Counted from the stretch's first letter, positions 8,448 to 17,113 are shown. The stretch is 32,178 bases of DNA from an uncultured Alphaproteobacteria bacterium (GCA_937864925.1 CALMFH010000149.1:1-32178), one strand, 5' to 3'. Numbers and translations are program-made. The notes: generated by a model from the letters alone, not told the origin.

Positions 8448-8480
8448 GACGGGCGGGAGGACGAAGCCCCCCGCGCCGTC
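8448..8480 (-). terminator. Intercistronic stem-loop between binding-protein gene and livH
   Basis: GACGG at 8448-8452 pairs with CCGTC at 8476-8480, and the inner stem GCGGGAGG/CCCCCCGC pairs with one mismatch and one bulge around a 6-nt loop. Read on the minus strand it is followed by TCTTCCCC. The position, after a periplasmic binding protein gene and before its permease genes, suggests a stabilising or partially terminating hairpin that raises binding protein relative to permease. Confidence 0.5.
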
Positions 8481-8532
8481 AGGTGCGACACACGCCGTGG
8501 GAGTGCGGCGGATGCCGGAACCGCCACCGTGA

Positions 8533-9669
8533 TCAGGGCGCGATCATCGGCAGGATCTTGGTGATGACCTGCTTGCCGTCCTTGACCTCGGCGAGGAAGC
8601 TCTCGCGGTCGACGTCGCCGACGTCGTTCCACTTCGTCTCGATGAGGATGCCGGGCACGTCCTTCGGCGAGATGCGGATGCCGTGCATCGTCTTCATCAG
8701 CGCTTCGCGATCGAAGGAGCCGTTCTTCTCGGTGGCGGTCTTGATCGCCCACACCGAGGTGTAGCCCTTTATGCCGTTGTGGTCGGACTTGTAGGCGTAC
8801 TTGGCCTGGAAGGCGTCGGAAAAGCTCTTGAAGCCGGCGATCGGCGCATCGACCGACAGACCGACGTGACCCTTGACGCCGTTGGCGGCGTCGCCGGCCA
8901 GTTCGATCACCTTGGCGCCGAGCAGCGTCGTCTCGCCGACCAGCGGCTTGTCGATGCCCTGCTGCTTGGCGGCACGCAGGAAGCGGGCGCTCTCCTCTTC
9001 GTTCAGATAGACGAAGACGGCGTCGGCGCCGGAGTTCTTCACCTTTATGGCGTCGGCGGCGAAGTCGGCCTGACCGGATTCGGTGGCGATGTCGGCTGCC
9101 ACCGCGATGCCGCGTTTCTGCAGCTCGGGGATCATCGAGTCGCGACCGCCCTTGCCGAAGTCGTTGTTGACCCACACCACCGCGACCGACTTGGTCTTCA
9201 ACTCGTCACGGAACCAGTTGGCCAGCTTCGGCATGGCGTCGGCCTGGTTGAGCGAGGAGCGGAAGAGATAGGGGTTGCCCTGCTTGGTCAGCGAAGCCGC
9301 CTCGCCGCCGACGAACTGCGGCACGCCGGCCTTCTGGGCGATCTGCATCGAGGCGCCGATCGGACCGGAGAACACCGGTCCGAGGACGACGTAGGTGCCC
9401 TCGTCGATGGCGCGCTGGACGGCGGCGCGGGTGTTGCCGGGGTTGGTCTGGGTGTCGTAGTGGACGATCTCGATCTTCTTGCCGAAGATGCCGCCCTTGG
9501 CGTTGATCTCGGCGACGGCGAGGTCGATGCCGTTCCTCCAGTTGGTGCCGGCGGTGGCGCCGGCACCGGAGAGCTCGACGACGTCGACCAGCTTCACGGT
9601 GTCTTCGGCGGAAGCCGGAACGACGAAAGTGGCGGTGCCGAGCAGCACGGCGGCGAAGAAGGCTTTCAT
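8533..9669 (-). CDS. HAAT-family ABC transporter periplasmic substrate-binding protein
   Basis: A 378-residue type I periplasmic binding protein of the LivJ/LivK (Peripla_BP_6) family. A Sec signal peptide covers residues 1-21 (MKAFFAAVLLGTATFVVPASA), with cleavage before EDTVKLV. The family start VELSGAGATAGTNWRNGIDLAVAEINAKGGIFGKKIEIVHYDTQ follows, then the hinge region GPVFSGPIGASMQIAQKAGVPQFVG. It captures the solute for the LivHMGF transporter encoded downstream. The ATG at 9669 has GGGAGGAAA upstream. The binding-site residues do not let me name the ligand; because the gene follows quiC1 by 100 bases, a shikimate-, quinate- or aromatic-type acid is more likely than an amino acid. Confidence 0.9.
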   Translation of the reverse strand: MKAFFAAVLLGTATFVVPASAEDTVKLVDVVELSGAGATAGTNWRNGIDLAVAEINAKGGIFGKKIEIVHYDTQTNPGNTRAAVQRAIDEGTYVVLGPVFSGPIGASMQIAQKAGVPQFVGGEAASLTKQGNPYLFRSSLNQADAMPKLANWFRDELKTKSVAVVWVNNDFGKGGRDSMIPELQKRGIAVAADIATESGQADFAADAIKVKNSGADAVFVYLNEEESARFLRAAKQQGIDKPLVGETTLLGAKVIELAGDAANGVKGHVGLSVDAPIAGFKSFSDAFQAKYAYKSDHNGIKGYTSVWAIKTATEKNGSFDREALMKTMHGIRISPKDVPGILIETKWNDVGDVDRESFLAEVKDGKQVITKILPMIAP

Positions 9670-9769
9670 ACGGATTTCCTCCCGATTGCGGACGGCTTCA
9701 TCGACCGTCTCTCCTGGTGGCCGTGGTGGTCACCGCGGCCGGTCTGTTGCGAGGCCGGACGAGCCGGCT

Positions 9770-11698
9770 TCACAGGTATTCGACGACGTCGGCGCGCCGG
9801 CGCAACTCGGCGAGCGCCGCCATGCGGGCCGGCGCGTTGGCGGCGCCGTAGAGATCGTAGCCGCCCCTGCGGCTCACCACTTCGAAGAAGAAGCGATCCT
9901 GGAACGGGGTCGAGTAGAGGTGGAAGAACTCGGCCTCGCCGGCCCGGTCGTAGAGGATGCCGAGGCTCTGCATCTCGTCGACCAGCGTGTCGGAGAGGCC
10001 GAAGCGGGCGGCGACGTCGGCATAGTAGTTGGGTGCGATCGACAGGATCGGCGCGCCGGCGGCCTCGAGCGCCCGGGCCGCGGCCCAGATGTCGGCGGTC
10101 TCGAAGGCGATGTGGTGGACACCGGCGCCGGAATAGGTCGAGACCGAACGCGCCGTGGCGGTGCGCCGGCCCTCGGAGATGTTGAGCGGCATCCGGACCC
10201 GTCGCGACGCGTTCGACACGGCGCGCGAGCGCACCAGACCGTAGGGGTCGGGTAGGAGCCAGGTCGATTCCGGCTCGAGCCCGAGCGCGGCGCGGTGGAA
10301 CAGCACCCAGCTGTCGAGATCGTCCTCGGGCAGTGCCTCGGCGACGTGGTCGATGCGATCGAGACCGACGGCGGCGGCGGATTTCGGCCCGGCGCGGACG
10401 AAGTCGTTCTCGAAGGCGTATCCGCCGCCGGCGTCGCGGCCGGTGAAGTAGACGAGGCTGCCGTCGTGGTTGCGGATGGCCGGGATGGTCATCTCGCCGG
10501 CGCCGATGCGGCCTTCGAAGCGCGCGGCACCGTAGCTCTCGGCGCGGGCGAGCGCGGACAGCGGGTCGTCGGCCTCGAGCGCCAGGGCACAGACCGAGGG
10601 GCCGTGCACCAGATAATAGGCCTGAGCGACACTGTCGCGCTCGGAATTGACGACGAAGCGGATGTCGCCCTGGCCCCACAGGTCGACGTCCTTGGAACGA
10701 TGGCGGCCGAGCTTGGTGAAGCCGAAGGGGGCGAGCCAGGTTTCGAGTTCGGCGCGGGCACCGTGATCGACGGCGAATTCGACGAAGGCGAAACCACCGA
10801 AGTCGACCGCCGGCGGTGGATCGAAGAGCTCGACCCGGCGGCGCGGACGGCGGACGGCGGGCGCGGCCCCCGCGTCGCTCGCCAGCAGGCCGCGGGTCTT
10901 CTCCTCGAGCCACAACAGCGAGCGCATGGCGGCGCGGGCGGTGGTGCGCGGCGCGGCGCGGCGCAGGTCGTCGTTGAAGATCTCGAGGCTGATCGGGCCG
11001 GCGTAGCCGGCGCCGATCACCGCCGCGAGGAAGCCGGGCACGTCGAACTCGCCCTGCCCCGGCAGGCAGCGGAAGTGGCGCGACAGGGTCAGCGGCGTCA
11101 TGCCGAGACGGGGCGCGTCGGCGAGCTGGACGAAGAAGATGCGCTCGCCGGGGAGGTCGGCGAGACCGCTGCGGTCGTCCGGCAGGGCGAGAGTGTGGAA
11201 GCTGTCGACGATCAGGCCGAGGTGGGGATGGTCGGCCTTCTCGACCAGACGCCAGGCGTGATCGAAGGTCCGGATGCGGGTGCCCCAGGCGAGCGCCTCG
11301 AAACCGATCTTGAGACCGCGCTTGGCCGCCCGTTCGGCGAGTGCCCGCAGTTGCGCGGCGGCGCGGTCGTCGTCGTCGAGGGCGTCCGGCGAAACGTTGG
11401 AGCAGACCAACATCAGAGGGGCACCGAGTTCGCCCATCAGATCGAACTTGCGCTCGGCGCGGTCGAGATTGCGGGCGAAGGTGGCGTCGTCGACGCCCTC
11501 GAGATCGCGAAACGGTTGGAACAGTTCGATGGCGAGGCCGAGATCGGCCGCCATCGCCGCCACCTGCCGGGGATTTCCGGGGAAGAAGGTCAGGTCGTTC
11601 TCGAAGATCTCGACGCCGTCGAAGCGGGCGATGGAGATCGCCTCGAGCTTCTCGGGCAAGGTGCCCGACAGCGAGACGGTGGCGATCGAACGCCGCAT
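9770..11698 (-). CDS. quiC1: Bifunctional 3-dehydroshikimate dehydratase with C-terminal HPPD-like VOC domain (QuiC1 type)
   Basis: A 642-residue fusion. The N-terminal TIM barrel (about 1-285) dehydrates 3-dehydroshikimate to protocatechuate, the entry of quinate/shikimate into the beta-ketoadipate pathway. With the ATG at 11698 (GGGAGA upstream), E134, D165, Q191 and E239 fall exactly at the metal-ligand numbers I recall for Pseudomonas QuiC1, which supports both the function and the start. The C-terminal half (about 295-640) is a 4-hydroxyphenylpyruvate-dioxygenase-like fold with a possible metal triad, His near 451 (RIDHVAEAL), His near 528 (VHHIAFETAD) and Glu near 605 (FFFEVVSR), so that domain may still bind iron. 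An upstream ATG at 11809 would add 37 Arg-rich residues and is unlikely. It heads the minus-strand transporter operon, which suggests that uptake feeds this enzyme. Confidence 0.93.
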   Translation of the reverse strand: MRRSIATVSLSGTLPEKLEAISIARFDGVEIFENDLTFFPGNPRQVAAMAADLGLAIELFQPFRDLEGVDDATFARNLDRAERKFDLMGELGAPLMLVCSNVSPDALDDDDRAAAQLRALAERAAKRGLKIGFEALAWGTRIRTFDHAWRLVEKADHPHLGLIVDSFHTLALPDDRSGLADLPGERIFFVQLADAPRLGMTPLTLSRHFRCLPGQGEFDVPGFLAAVIGAGYAGPISLEIFNDDLRRAAPRTTARAAMRSLLWLEEKTRGLLASDAGAAPAVRRPRRRVELFDPPPAVDFGGFAFVEFAVDHGARAELETWLAPFGFTKLGRHRSKDVDLWGQGDIRFVVNSERDSVAQAYYLVHGPSVCALALEADDPLSALARAESYGAARFEGRIGAGEMTIPAIRNHDGSLVYFTGRDAGGGYAFENDFVRAGPKSAAAVGLDRIDHVAEALPEDDLDSWVLFHRAALGLEPESTWLLPDPYGLVRSRAVSNASRRVRMPLNISEGRRTATARSVSTYSGAGVHHIAFETADIWAAARALEAAGAPILSIAPNYYADVAARFGLSDTLVDEMQSLGILYDRAGEAEFFHLYSTPFQDRFFFEVVSRRGGYDLYGAANAPARMAALAELRRRADVVEYL

Positions 11699-11819
11699 GT
11701 CGGTTTCTCCCTGAACCTCGGCCGCCGTTTCCCGGCGTGCCGTGCGCGCACCTCGCCGGCGCGGTCGCTTTCGTTGTCGGGCAATTTCCCGCATGTTCCG
11801 GTGAAGCACACGGGGCGGC

Positions 11820-11863
11820 CGTCATGTTCCGACATGACGAAAGTCACTTTTTACAATCGATTG
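11820..11863. promoter_or_regulatory. Operator/promoter candidates upstream of the quiC1 operon
   Basis: The 242-base gap between quiC1 and the response regulator gene holds a perfect 8-bp inverted repeat CGTCATGT-TCCG-ACATGACG (11820-11839) and a perfect 10-bp palindrome CAATCGATTG (11854-11863). The word CATGTTCCG occurs twice, at 11792-11800 and 11823-11831, 31 bases apart, about three helical turns. These lie 120-165 bases upstream of the quiC1 start and are the likeliest regulatory sites for that operon. I cannot assign the regulator. Confidence 0.5.
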
Positions 11864-11940
11864 AAATATCGGTCGGGGCGCGTCGGCGGCCCGCATACAC
11901 CACGGATGGCCCGCCCGTCGCCCCACCCCGGATCGACCCT

Positions 11941-12651
11941 TCACCGCCGCGGCCTGCCGAGGGCCTTGACCGCCAGTTCGGTGCGGGTCTGGACGTGGAG
12001 CTTCTCCATGATGCGGCTGACGTAGTTCTTCACCGTTCCCTCGGCGAGGAAGACCGTATCGGCGATCTCGCGGTTGGAACGGCCCTTGGCGACGAGGGCG
12101 AGGATCGCCTCCTCGCGTTCGGTCAACGGCTCGTCGGTCGCGCCGCCCTCCCCGGCCACCGGCGGCTGCGGGCGAGCGCGGCGGAACTCCTCGAAGACTT
12201 TCCTGGCGACGAGCGGCGACAGGCGCGATTCGCCGCGCTTCACGGCGCGGATGGTGTCGAGGATCTCGTTCTCCGAGGTGTCCTTGAGCAGATAGGCCTG
12301 GGCGCCGGCGGAAATCGCCTCGAACACCAACTCGTCGGTGTCGAAGGTGGAGAGCGCCACCACCTGGGTGCCGGGATGTTCGGCGACGATGCGGCGGGTG
12401 GCGGCGATGCCGCCGAGGCGCGGCATCTGGATGTCCATCAGCACGATGTCGGGACGGTAGCGGCGGACGAGGTCGATCGCCTCGACGCCGTCGGCCGCCT
12501 GACCCACCACCTCGATGTCCGGTTCCATCTGGAACATGGTGGCGAAGGCGCGGCGGATCAGCTGCTGGTCCTCGGCGATGACGAGGCGAATGGTCTCGGT
12601 CGGGCCGGGGGCCGCGTCCGTCGCCGGGCCGGGTTCGTCGCTCGGGGCCAT
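11941..12651 (-). CDS. NarL/LuxR-family two-component response regulator
   Basis: A 236-residue response regulator. The receiver domain (about 20-140) has the acidic pair ED in LVIAEDQQL, the phospho-acceptor Asp in IVLMDIQMPRLGG, the conserved Thr/Ser in ALSTFD and the Lys in YLLKD. After a Pro/Gly-rich linker, the GerE/LuxR helix-turn-helix is LTEREEAILALVAKGRSNREIADTVFLAEGTVKNYVSRIMEKLHV (about 172-216). It should bind DNA when phosphorylated by the histidine kinase at 13241, which has the matching HisKA_3 type. It lies 50 bases downstream of the fosX-like gene on the same strand, possibly co-transcribed. Target genes are unknown; the adjacent quiC1 promoter region is one possibility. Confidence 0.92.
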   Translation of the reverse strand: MAPSDEPGPATDAAPGPTETIRLVIAEDQQLIRRAFATMFQMEPDIEVVGQAADGVEAIDLVRRYRPDIVLMDIQMPRLGGIAATRRIVAEHPGTQVVALSTFDTDELVFEAISAGAQAYLLKDTSENEILDTIRAVKRGESRLSPLVARKVFEEFRRARPQPPVAGEGGATDEPLTEREEAILALVAKGRSNREIADTVFLAEGTVKNYVSRIMEKLHVQTRTELAVKALGRPRR

Positions 12652-12701
12652 GGTGTCTCACTCTCCGACCGGGCGATGAGACCGCAGCCATGCACCTCGG
12701 G

Positions 12702-13154
12702 TCAAGCGCCCTCCCCCGGGCCGCCGGCCGCGTAACGACGCAGGCGTTCGCCGAGGGTGCCGGTGTGCAGTTCGAAGAGATGGCCGTCGTGGTCGTGAAA
12801 GTAGATCGAGCGCCCTTCGCCGGGAAGCCGCGACCGGCCTTCGCGCAGATCCAGGCCGAGGGCGTTGACGGCGGTGTGGTGGCGATCGTAGTCGGCCTCG
12901 GCGATGCGGAAGGCGACATGGTCGTAGCCGCGCGGGCCATCGCGCTCGCCCTGCATGATGGCGATCCAGATCGGCGCCGGCGCATCGGCGTCGCCGGGTT
13001 CACCACCGACCAGGAAGAAGCGTTCCGGTGACAACGAGAAGGTCGCCTCGCCGCTGTCGTAGACGCGTTGGGCGCCGAGCACGGCGGTCAGGATCTCCTC
13101 CATGCGGTCGAGATCGCGGACGACGAAGGTGATGTGGCTGAGACCGAGGACCAT
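12702..13154 (-). CDS. fosX: FosX-type fosfomycin resistance hydrolase (VOC superfamily)
   Basis: A 150-residue single-domain VOC metalloenzyme that would open the fosfomycin epoxide with water in the cytoplasm. It aligns with Listeria FosX almost position for position from memory: GLSHIT with metal ligand His7, TFSLSPERFFLVGG with Glu44, the FosX-specific general base, YDHVAF with the second metal His, and GEGRSIYFHDHDGHLFELHTGTL with the metal Glu. Glu44 and the lack of FosA/FosB-type thiol-site features favour FosX over FosA or FosB. The C-terminus carries a short extra tail (AAGGPGEGA). It sits between a response regulator and a divergent histidine kinase, an unusual place for a resistance gene. 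Environmental FosX homologues may have another native role, so clinical resistance should not be assumed. Confidence 0.88.
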   Translation of the reverse strand: MVLGLSHITFVVRDLDRMEEILTAVLGAQRVYDSGEATFSLSPERFFLVGGEPGDADAPAPIWIAIMQGERDGPRGYDHVAFRIAEADYDRHHTAVNALGLDLREGRSRLPGEGRSIYFHDHDGHLFELHTGTLGERLRRYAAGGPGEGA

Positions 13155-13240
13155 GGTCCATCAGAACCCGGACCGACGGGGAAGGCAACGGCCGGTCGCA
13201 CCGGACGGAGCGATCGGATGACGGCGACGGCGATCGCGAT

Positions 13241-15145
13241 ATGATGCCGGCGGCCCCCCGTTCCCCCCTGCCGAGGAGACACCCCATCACCGCCCTCGCC
13301 CCGGCTCCTGCGACGCGCACCGGCCTGCGGCCGCTGCGCCTCCTCGCGGCGCTCGACCCGCGGCGTCGGGTGGCGGCGGCGATCGGCTGGTCGATCGGCG
13401 CTGTGTCGGCGATCGTCGCAGCTGTGGTCGGGGCCTGGACCATGGGAGAGGCACGACGGGCGATCGAGGGCGAGATCGGCCTCGTCTACGCCGCGCACGC
13501 CCAGCGTCTGGTCGAGACCATCGACGCCAATCTCGCCGGCCGACGGCAATGGGTGGCGGCCTCGGCGACGCTGATGGGGGCGCGCGTCGGTGCCCTGCCG
13601 CAGGCCGACATCGGGCAGGTGCTCAGCGACCTGAAGGGGGCGCTCAAGGAGATCGAATGGGCCGGCGTCGTCGACACTCAGGGCGTGGTGATCGCCGCCA
13701 CCGACGACGTCCTGGTCAATCGCTCGGTCGCCTCGCGGCCGTGGTTCACCTCCGGCTTCCTCGGACCCTACGTCGCCGACGTCCACCGCGAGGTGATGCT
13801 CGGCCGCGATCTCCCGGGGACACGCGGCGGCGAACCGCTGCGCTTCGTCGATCTCTCGGCGCCGATCCGCGACGCCACCGGCGACGTGCTCGGGGTGCTC
13901 GGCGCCTCGCTCGGACGATCGTGGATCGAGGGGCTGGGGTCGACCACCCTCGACGGGCTGCGCAAGTCGCGCAAGGGCATCGAAGTGCTGGTGGCGGGTC
14001 GCGACGGCACGGTGCTGCTCGGCTCGGAGCGGGTGCCGGTGGGGACGCTGATCGACCTCTCCAAGTACCACGGTGAGGACGGTTGGCGGGTGGAGGACGG
14101 TCAGCTCACCGGCGTCGCCCGATCGCGCGGTTTCGCAGACTTCGGCGGCCTCGGCTGGTGGGTGCTGGTGCGCGAACCGACCGCCATCGCCTTCGCTCCG
14201 GCGGGGCGGACGGCGGCCGGCATCTTCGCGGCGATCGCCGGCGGCGGTGTCTTCGCGGCTCTGATCGGCGCGTTGGTGGCGGCTCGGCTGATGCGGCGGC
14301 TGAAATCGGTGGCGGAGGCCGCCGACGACCTGCGCCTCGGTCGCGCCCAGGCCTTCTCGGCGCTCGACGGCGAAGACGAGGCGGCACGCATCTCGCGTTC
14401 GCTCGGGGCGCTGATCGCCACGCTGCAGACCGCCAACACCGAACTCACCGACCTCAATTCCGAACTCGACGCCCGAGTTGCGGCGCGCGCCCGCGAAATC
14501 GAACGCATGGAGCAGGAGAACCGCTTCGCCGCGGTGGTGCGCGAACGGCTGCGTATCGCCCGCGACCTTCACGACACGCTCGCCCATTCGCTGCTCGCGC
14601 TGCTCACCCAGATCCGCCTCGCCCGCCGCCTCGTCGGCGACCCGGCACGGGTCGACGGCGAACTCGCCGCGGCCGAGGAGGTGGCGCGCGAGGGCATGAC
14701 CCAGGCGCGCGACGCGGTGATGCAACTGCGCTATTCGCCGGTGCGCGACGACGGTCTCTCCGAGGCGTTGCGGCGCATGGTCAAGCGGCTGCGCGACCGC
14801 ATCGACATCGAAGTGACGGTCGCGGTCGACGATCGCGCCACCCCGCTCGCCGACCGCACCACCGAGGCGGTGTTCCGCATCGTCGAGGAGGCGGTGCGCA
14901 ACGTCGAGAAGCACGCCGAAGCCCGGCACATCGCCATCACGGCGCGGGTGATCGGCCGCGAGGATGGCGACCATCTGGTGGCCGAGGTCGTCGACGACGG
15001 TGTCGGCTTCGACCCGCAGGAGACGCATCACGGCCACTTCGGTCTGGTCGGGGTGCGCGAACAGGCCGACCTCGCCGGTGCGACGCTGGAGATCGATTCG
15101 CGGCCCGGCGAGGGCACCCGCGTCGCCGTCGACGTCCTGCTCTGA
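13241..15145 (+). CDS. Membrane sensor histidine kinase (dCache-HAMP-HisKA_3-HATPase_c)
   Basis: A 634-residue NarL-class sensor kinase. The first membrane segment is AAAIGWSIGAVSAIVAAVVGAW (about 47-68), followed by a periplasmic double-Cache-like domain to about 320, a second membrane segment GIFAAIAGGGVFAALIGALVAA, a HAMP-like linker, and a coiled coil. The HisKA_3 dimerisation domain is RLRIARDLHDTLAHS with phospho-acceptor His444. The ATPase domain has the N box EAVRNVEKHAEA, DDGVGFD and HFGLVGVREQA. It starts 86 bases from the divergent fosX-like gene; the cognate regulator is probably the NarL-type gene at 11941. The ATG at 13241 has a poor ribosome site, so the true start could lie slightly downstream. 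Cache domains usually sense small organic acids, amines or polyols, which would fit the catabolic surroundings. Confidence 0.91.
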   Translation: MMPAAPRSPLPRRHPITALAPAPATRTGLRPLRLLAALDPRRRVAAAIGWSIGAVSAIVAAVVGAWTMGEARRAIEGEIGLVYAAHAQRLVETIDANLAGRRQWVAASATLMGARVGALPQADIGQVLSDLKGALKEIEWAGVVDTQGVVIAATDDVLVNRSVASRPWFTSGFLGPYVADVHREVMLGRDLPGTRGGEPLRFVDLSAPIRDATGDVLGVLGASLGRSWIEGLGSTTLDGLRKSRKGIEVLVAGRDGTVLLGSERVPVGTLIDLSKYHGEDGWRVEDGQLTGVARSRGFADFGGLGWWVLVREPTAIAFAPAGRTAAGIFAAIAGGGVFAALIGALVAARLMRRLKSVAEAADDLRLGRAQAFSALDGEDEAARISRSLGALIATLQTANTELTDLNSELDARVAARAREIERMEQENRFAAVVRERLRIARDLHDTLAHSLLALLTQIRLARRLVGDPARVDGELAAAEEVAREGMTQARDAVMQLRYSPVRDDGLSEALRRMVKRLRDRIDIEVTVAVDDRATPLADRTTEAVFRIVEEAVRNVEKHAEARHIAITARVIGREDGDHLVAEVVDDGVGFDPQETHHGHFGLVGVREQADLAGATLEIDSRPGEGTRVAVDVLL

Positions 15146-15306
15146 GCGCGACGAGCGGATGTCGGCGCGCGCCGGCTACGGCGCCCCGCGCGCCCGATCC
15201 CTTTCCGCGTTTCCTTTCGCGCCCTCCCCGCATGGCGCGTTCGATCGTGGCCCATTCCTGCACGAATCGAATGGAACCGGCAGCGAAATCACATTGCATC
15301 GAAAAC

Positions 15307-15321
15307 TGGAATACTATTCCA
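15307..15321. promoter_or_regulatory. Perfect palindromic operator candidate upstream of the first flavoprotein
   Basis: TGGAATACTATTCCA is a perfect 7-1-7 palindrome, located 49 bases before the GTG start at 15370, in an AT-richer island of an otherwise GC-rich 224-base gap. A related element (TTGAATGCAATTCCA) lies in the iclR/aroE-like divergent region at 21328-21342. Size and symmetry suit an IclR-family operator; the assignment to the IclR protein of this window is inference. Confidence 0.6.
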
Positions 15322-15369
15322 TCTTTGGTGATGCGGCCCGTCGGGTCGTGAACCGAGGGGACTGCGACC

Positions 15370-17058
15370 GTGGTGTTGCGGGTGGACAGGATCGAGGGCG
15401 GATCCGGATTCGACGTCGCGGTGATCGGAACCGGCGCAGCGGGGCTGGCGGCGGCGCTGTTCGCGGCCAAGCGCGGGGCGCGTGTCCTGGTGCTCGAGCG
15501 CACCGAGCATGTCGGTGGCTCGTCGGCGTGGTCGGCCGGCACCGCCTGGCTGCCACTCACCCGCCATGCCGCAGTCGGCGCCGGCGACGATGCGGCGACG
15601 GTGCTGGAGTTCCTCGACACGGCGGTCGGCAATCGCAGCCCGCGGGCGATGCGTGAGGCGTTCGTCGCCGCGGCGCCACAGGCGGTGGCCGAGCTCGAGG
15701 GCGACACGCAGGTGCGGTTCCGCGCCCGCGCCTTCCATCCTGACTACATGTCGGACCTACCCGGGGCCACGCCCTGCGGGCGGGCGATCGAGCCGCAGCC
15801 CTTCGACGGCCGGCTCCTCGGCGACAACCTGCGCCTCGTCCGGCCACCGATCCCCGAGTTCACCCTGTTCGGCGGGATGATGGTCGACCGCGACGACATC
15901 GGCCACCTGCTGAAGGCGACGAAGTCCTTCGCCTCGTTCCGCCGCGCCCTCGGCCTCCTGGCCCGCTACGGGCACGATCGCCTCACCCACTCGCGCGGCA
16001 CCCGGCTGGTGATGGGCAATGCGCTCATCGCCCGTTTCCTCGCCTCGCTCGCCGACCACGACGTGACCCTGCTCACCGGCGCCGAGATCGGCCGCCTCGA
16101 CCACGATGGCGCCCGCGTCACCGGTCTCGGTTTCAGCCATCGTGGCCGCGAAATCTCGACGACGGTGCGGCGCGGTGTGGTGCTGGCGAGCGGCGGCTTC
16201 AATCGCCATGCGACCCGCCGCGGCGAGCGACTCGGGACCGATCCGGCATGGTGTCCGGGCGCGCCCGGCCACACCGGGGCGGCGCTCGATCTCGCTCTCG
16301 GCCTCGGCGCCCGCTTCGGCGCCGGCGCGCTCTCCGATGCCTTCTGGGCGCCGGTGTCGACCCGCCGCCGCGCCGACGGATCGTCGGCGGTCTTCCCGCA
16401 TTTCCTGCTCGATCGCGGCAAGCCGGGGATGGTCACCGTCGACCGGAGCGGCCGGCGCTTCGTCAACGAGTCGACCTCCTACCACCTCTTCGCGCTCGCC
16501 ATGTGCGACGCCGGCGCCGTGCCGGCTTTTCTCGTCACCGATGCGGTGGGGCTGAAGCGATACGGGCTCGGCATGGTGCGGCCCGGCGGCGGCACCGCCC
16601 GCTTCCTCGCCGACGGCTATCTCACCACCGCCGCGACCCTCGACGAACTCGCCGCGAAGCTCGACATCGACGGCGACGGGCTCATGCGCACCGTCGCCGA
16701 CATGAACGCCTACGCCATCACCGGCATCGATCCCGACTTCGGCCGCGGTTCGACGGTCTATCAGCGGGCCAACGGCGACGCGACCCATGGGCAGAACCCC
16801 TGCCTCGGGCCGATCGGCGCGGCGCCCTTCTACGCGGTCAGGCTGTGGCCCGGCGACATCGGCGCCGCGACCGGCCTCGTCACCGACGGCCACGCCCGGG
16901 TGCTCGACCCCGACGACCGACCGATCGGCGGGCTGCACGCCGTCGGCAACGACATGCAGTCGATCATGGGCGGCACCTACCCCGCGCCGGGCATCACCCT
17001 CGGCCCCGGCATCGCCTTCGCCTGGGCCGCGGCGCGGCATCTGATGGGCGAGGCGTGA
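15370..17058 (+). CDS. FAD-dependent oxidoreductase, 3-ketosteroid-delta1-dehydrogenase-like (paralogue 1)
   Basis: A 562-residue flavoprotein of the FAD_binding_2 (fumarate reductase/KstD) class. The FAD site is FDVAVIGTGAAGLAAALFAAKRGARVLVLE (residues 14-43) with GGSSAWSAG, and the C-terminal cap contact is GGLHAVGNDMQSIMGG. The KstD-type active-site residues are retained: Tyr371 in NESTSYH and Tyr537/Gly541 in YPAPG. Together they remove axial hydrogens next to a ketone in KstD enzymes, so this protein probably desaturates a cyclic ketone and hands electrons to an acceptor or quinone. The start is GTG at 15370 with GAGGGG upstream. It stands alone on the plus strand and converges with the isomerase gene. 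A steroid substrate is unlikely because no steroid ring-degradation genes are near. Confidence 0.88.
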   Translation: MVLRVDRIEGGSGFDVAVIGTGAAGLAAALFAAKRGARVLVLERTEHVGGSSAWSAGTAWLPLTRHAAVGAGDDAATVLEFLDTAVGNRSPRAMREAFVAAAPQAVAELEGDTQVRFRARAFHPDYMSDLPGATPCGRAIEPQPFDGRLLGDNLRLVRPPIPEFTLFGGMMVDRDDIGHLLKATKSFASFRRALGLLARYGHDRLTHSRGTRLVMGNALIARFLASLADHDVTLLTGAEIGRLDHDGARVTGLGFSHRGREISTTVRRGVVLASGGFNRHATRRGERLGTDPAWCPGAPGHTGAALDLALGLGARFGAGALSDAFWAPVSTRRRADGSSAVFPHFLLDRGKPGMVTVDRSGRRFVNESTSYHLFALAMCDAGAVPAFLVTDAVGLKRYGLGMVRPGGGTARFLADGYLTTAATLDELAAKLDIDGDGLMRTVADMNAYAITGIDPDFGRGSTVYQRANGDATHGQNPCLGPIGAAPFYAVRLWPGDIGAATGLVTDGHARVLDPDDRPIGGLHAVGNDMQSIMGGTYPAPGITLGPGIAFAWAAARHLMGEA

Positions 17059-17113
17059 GGACGGCGGCACGAGAGGGCGGATCCCCCGACCTCGTCTCTG
17101 CTCCGAAGAGGCC

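Noticed and set aside
4965-9669. Plain branched-chain amino acid transporter
   Set aside because: Family is right, but the ligand label is not supported; the operon context with quiC1 argues for another substrate. Gene symbols are given for family only.
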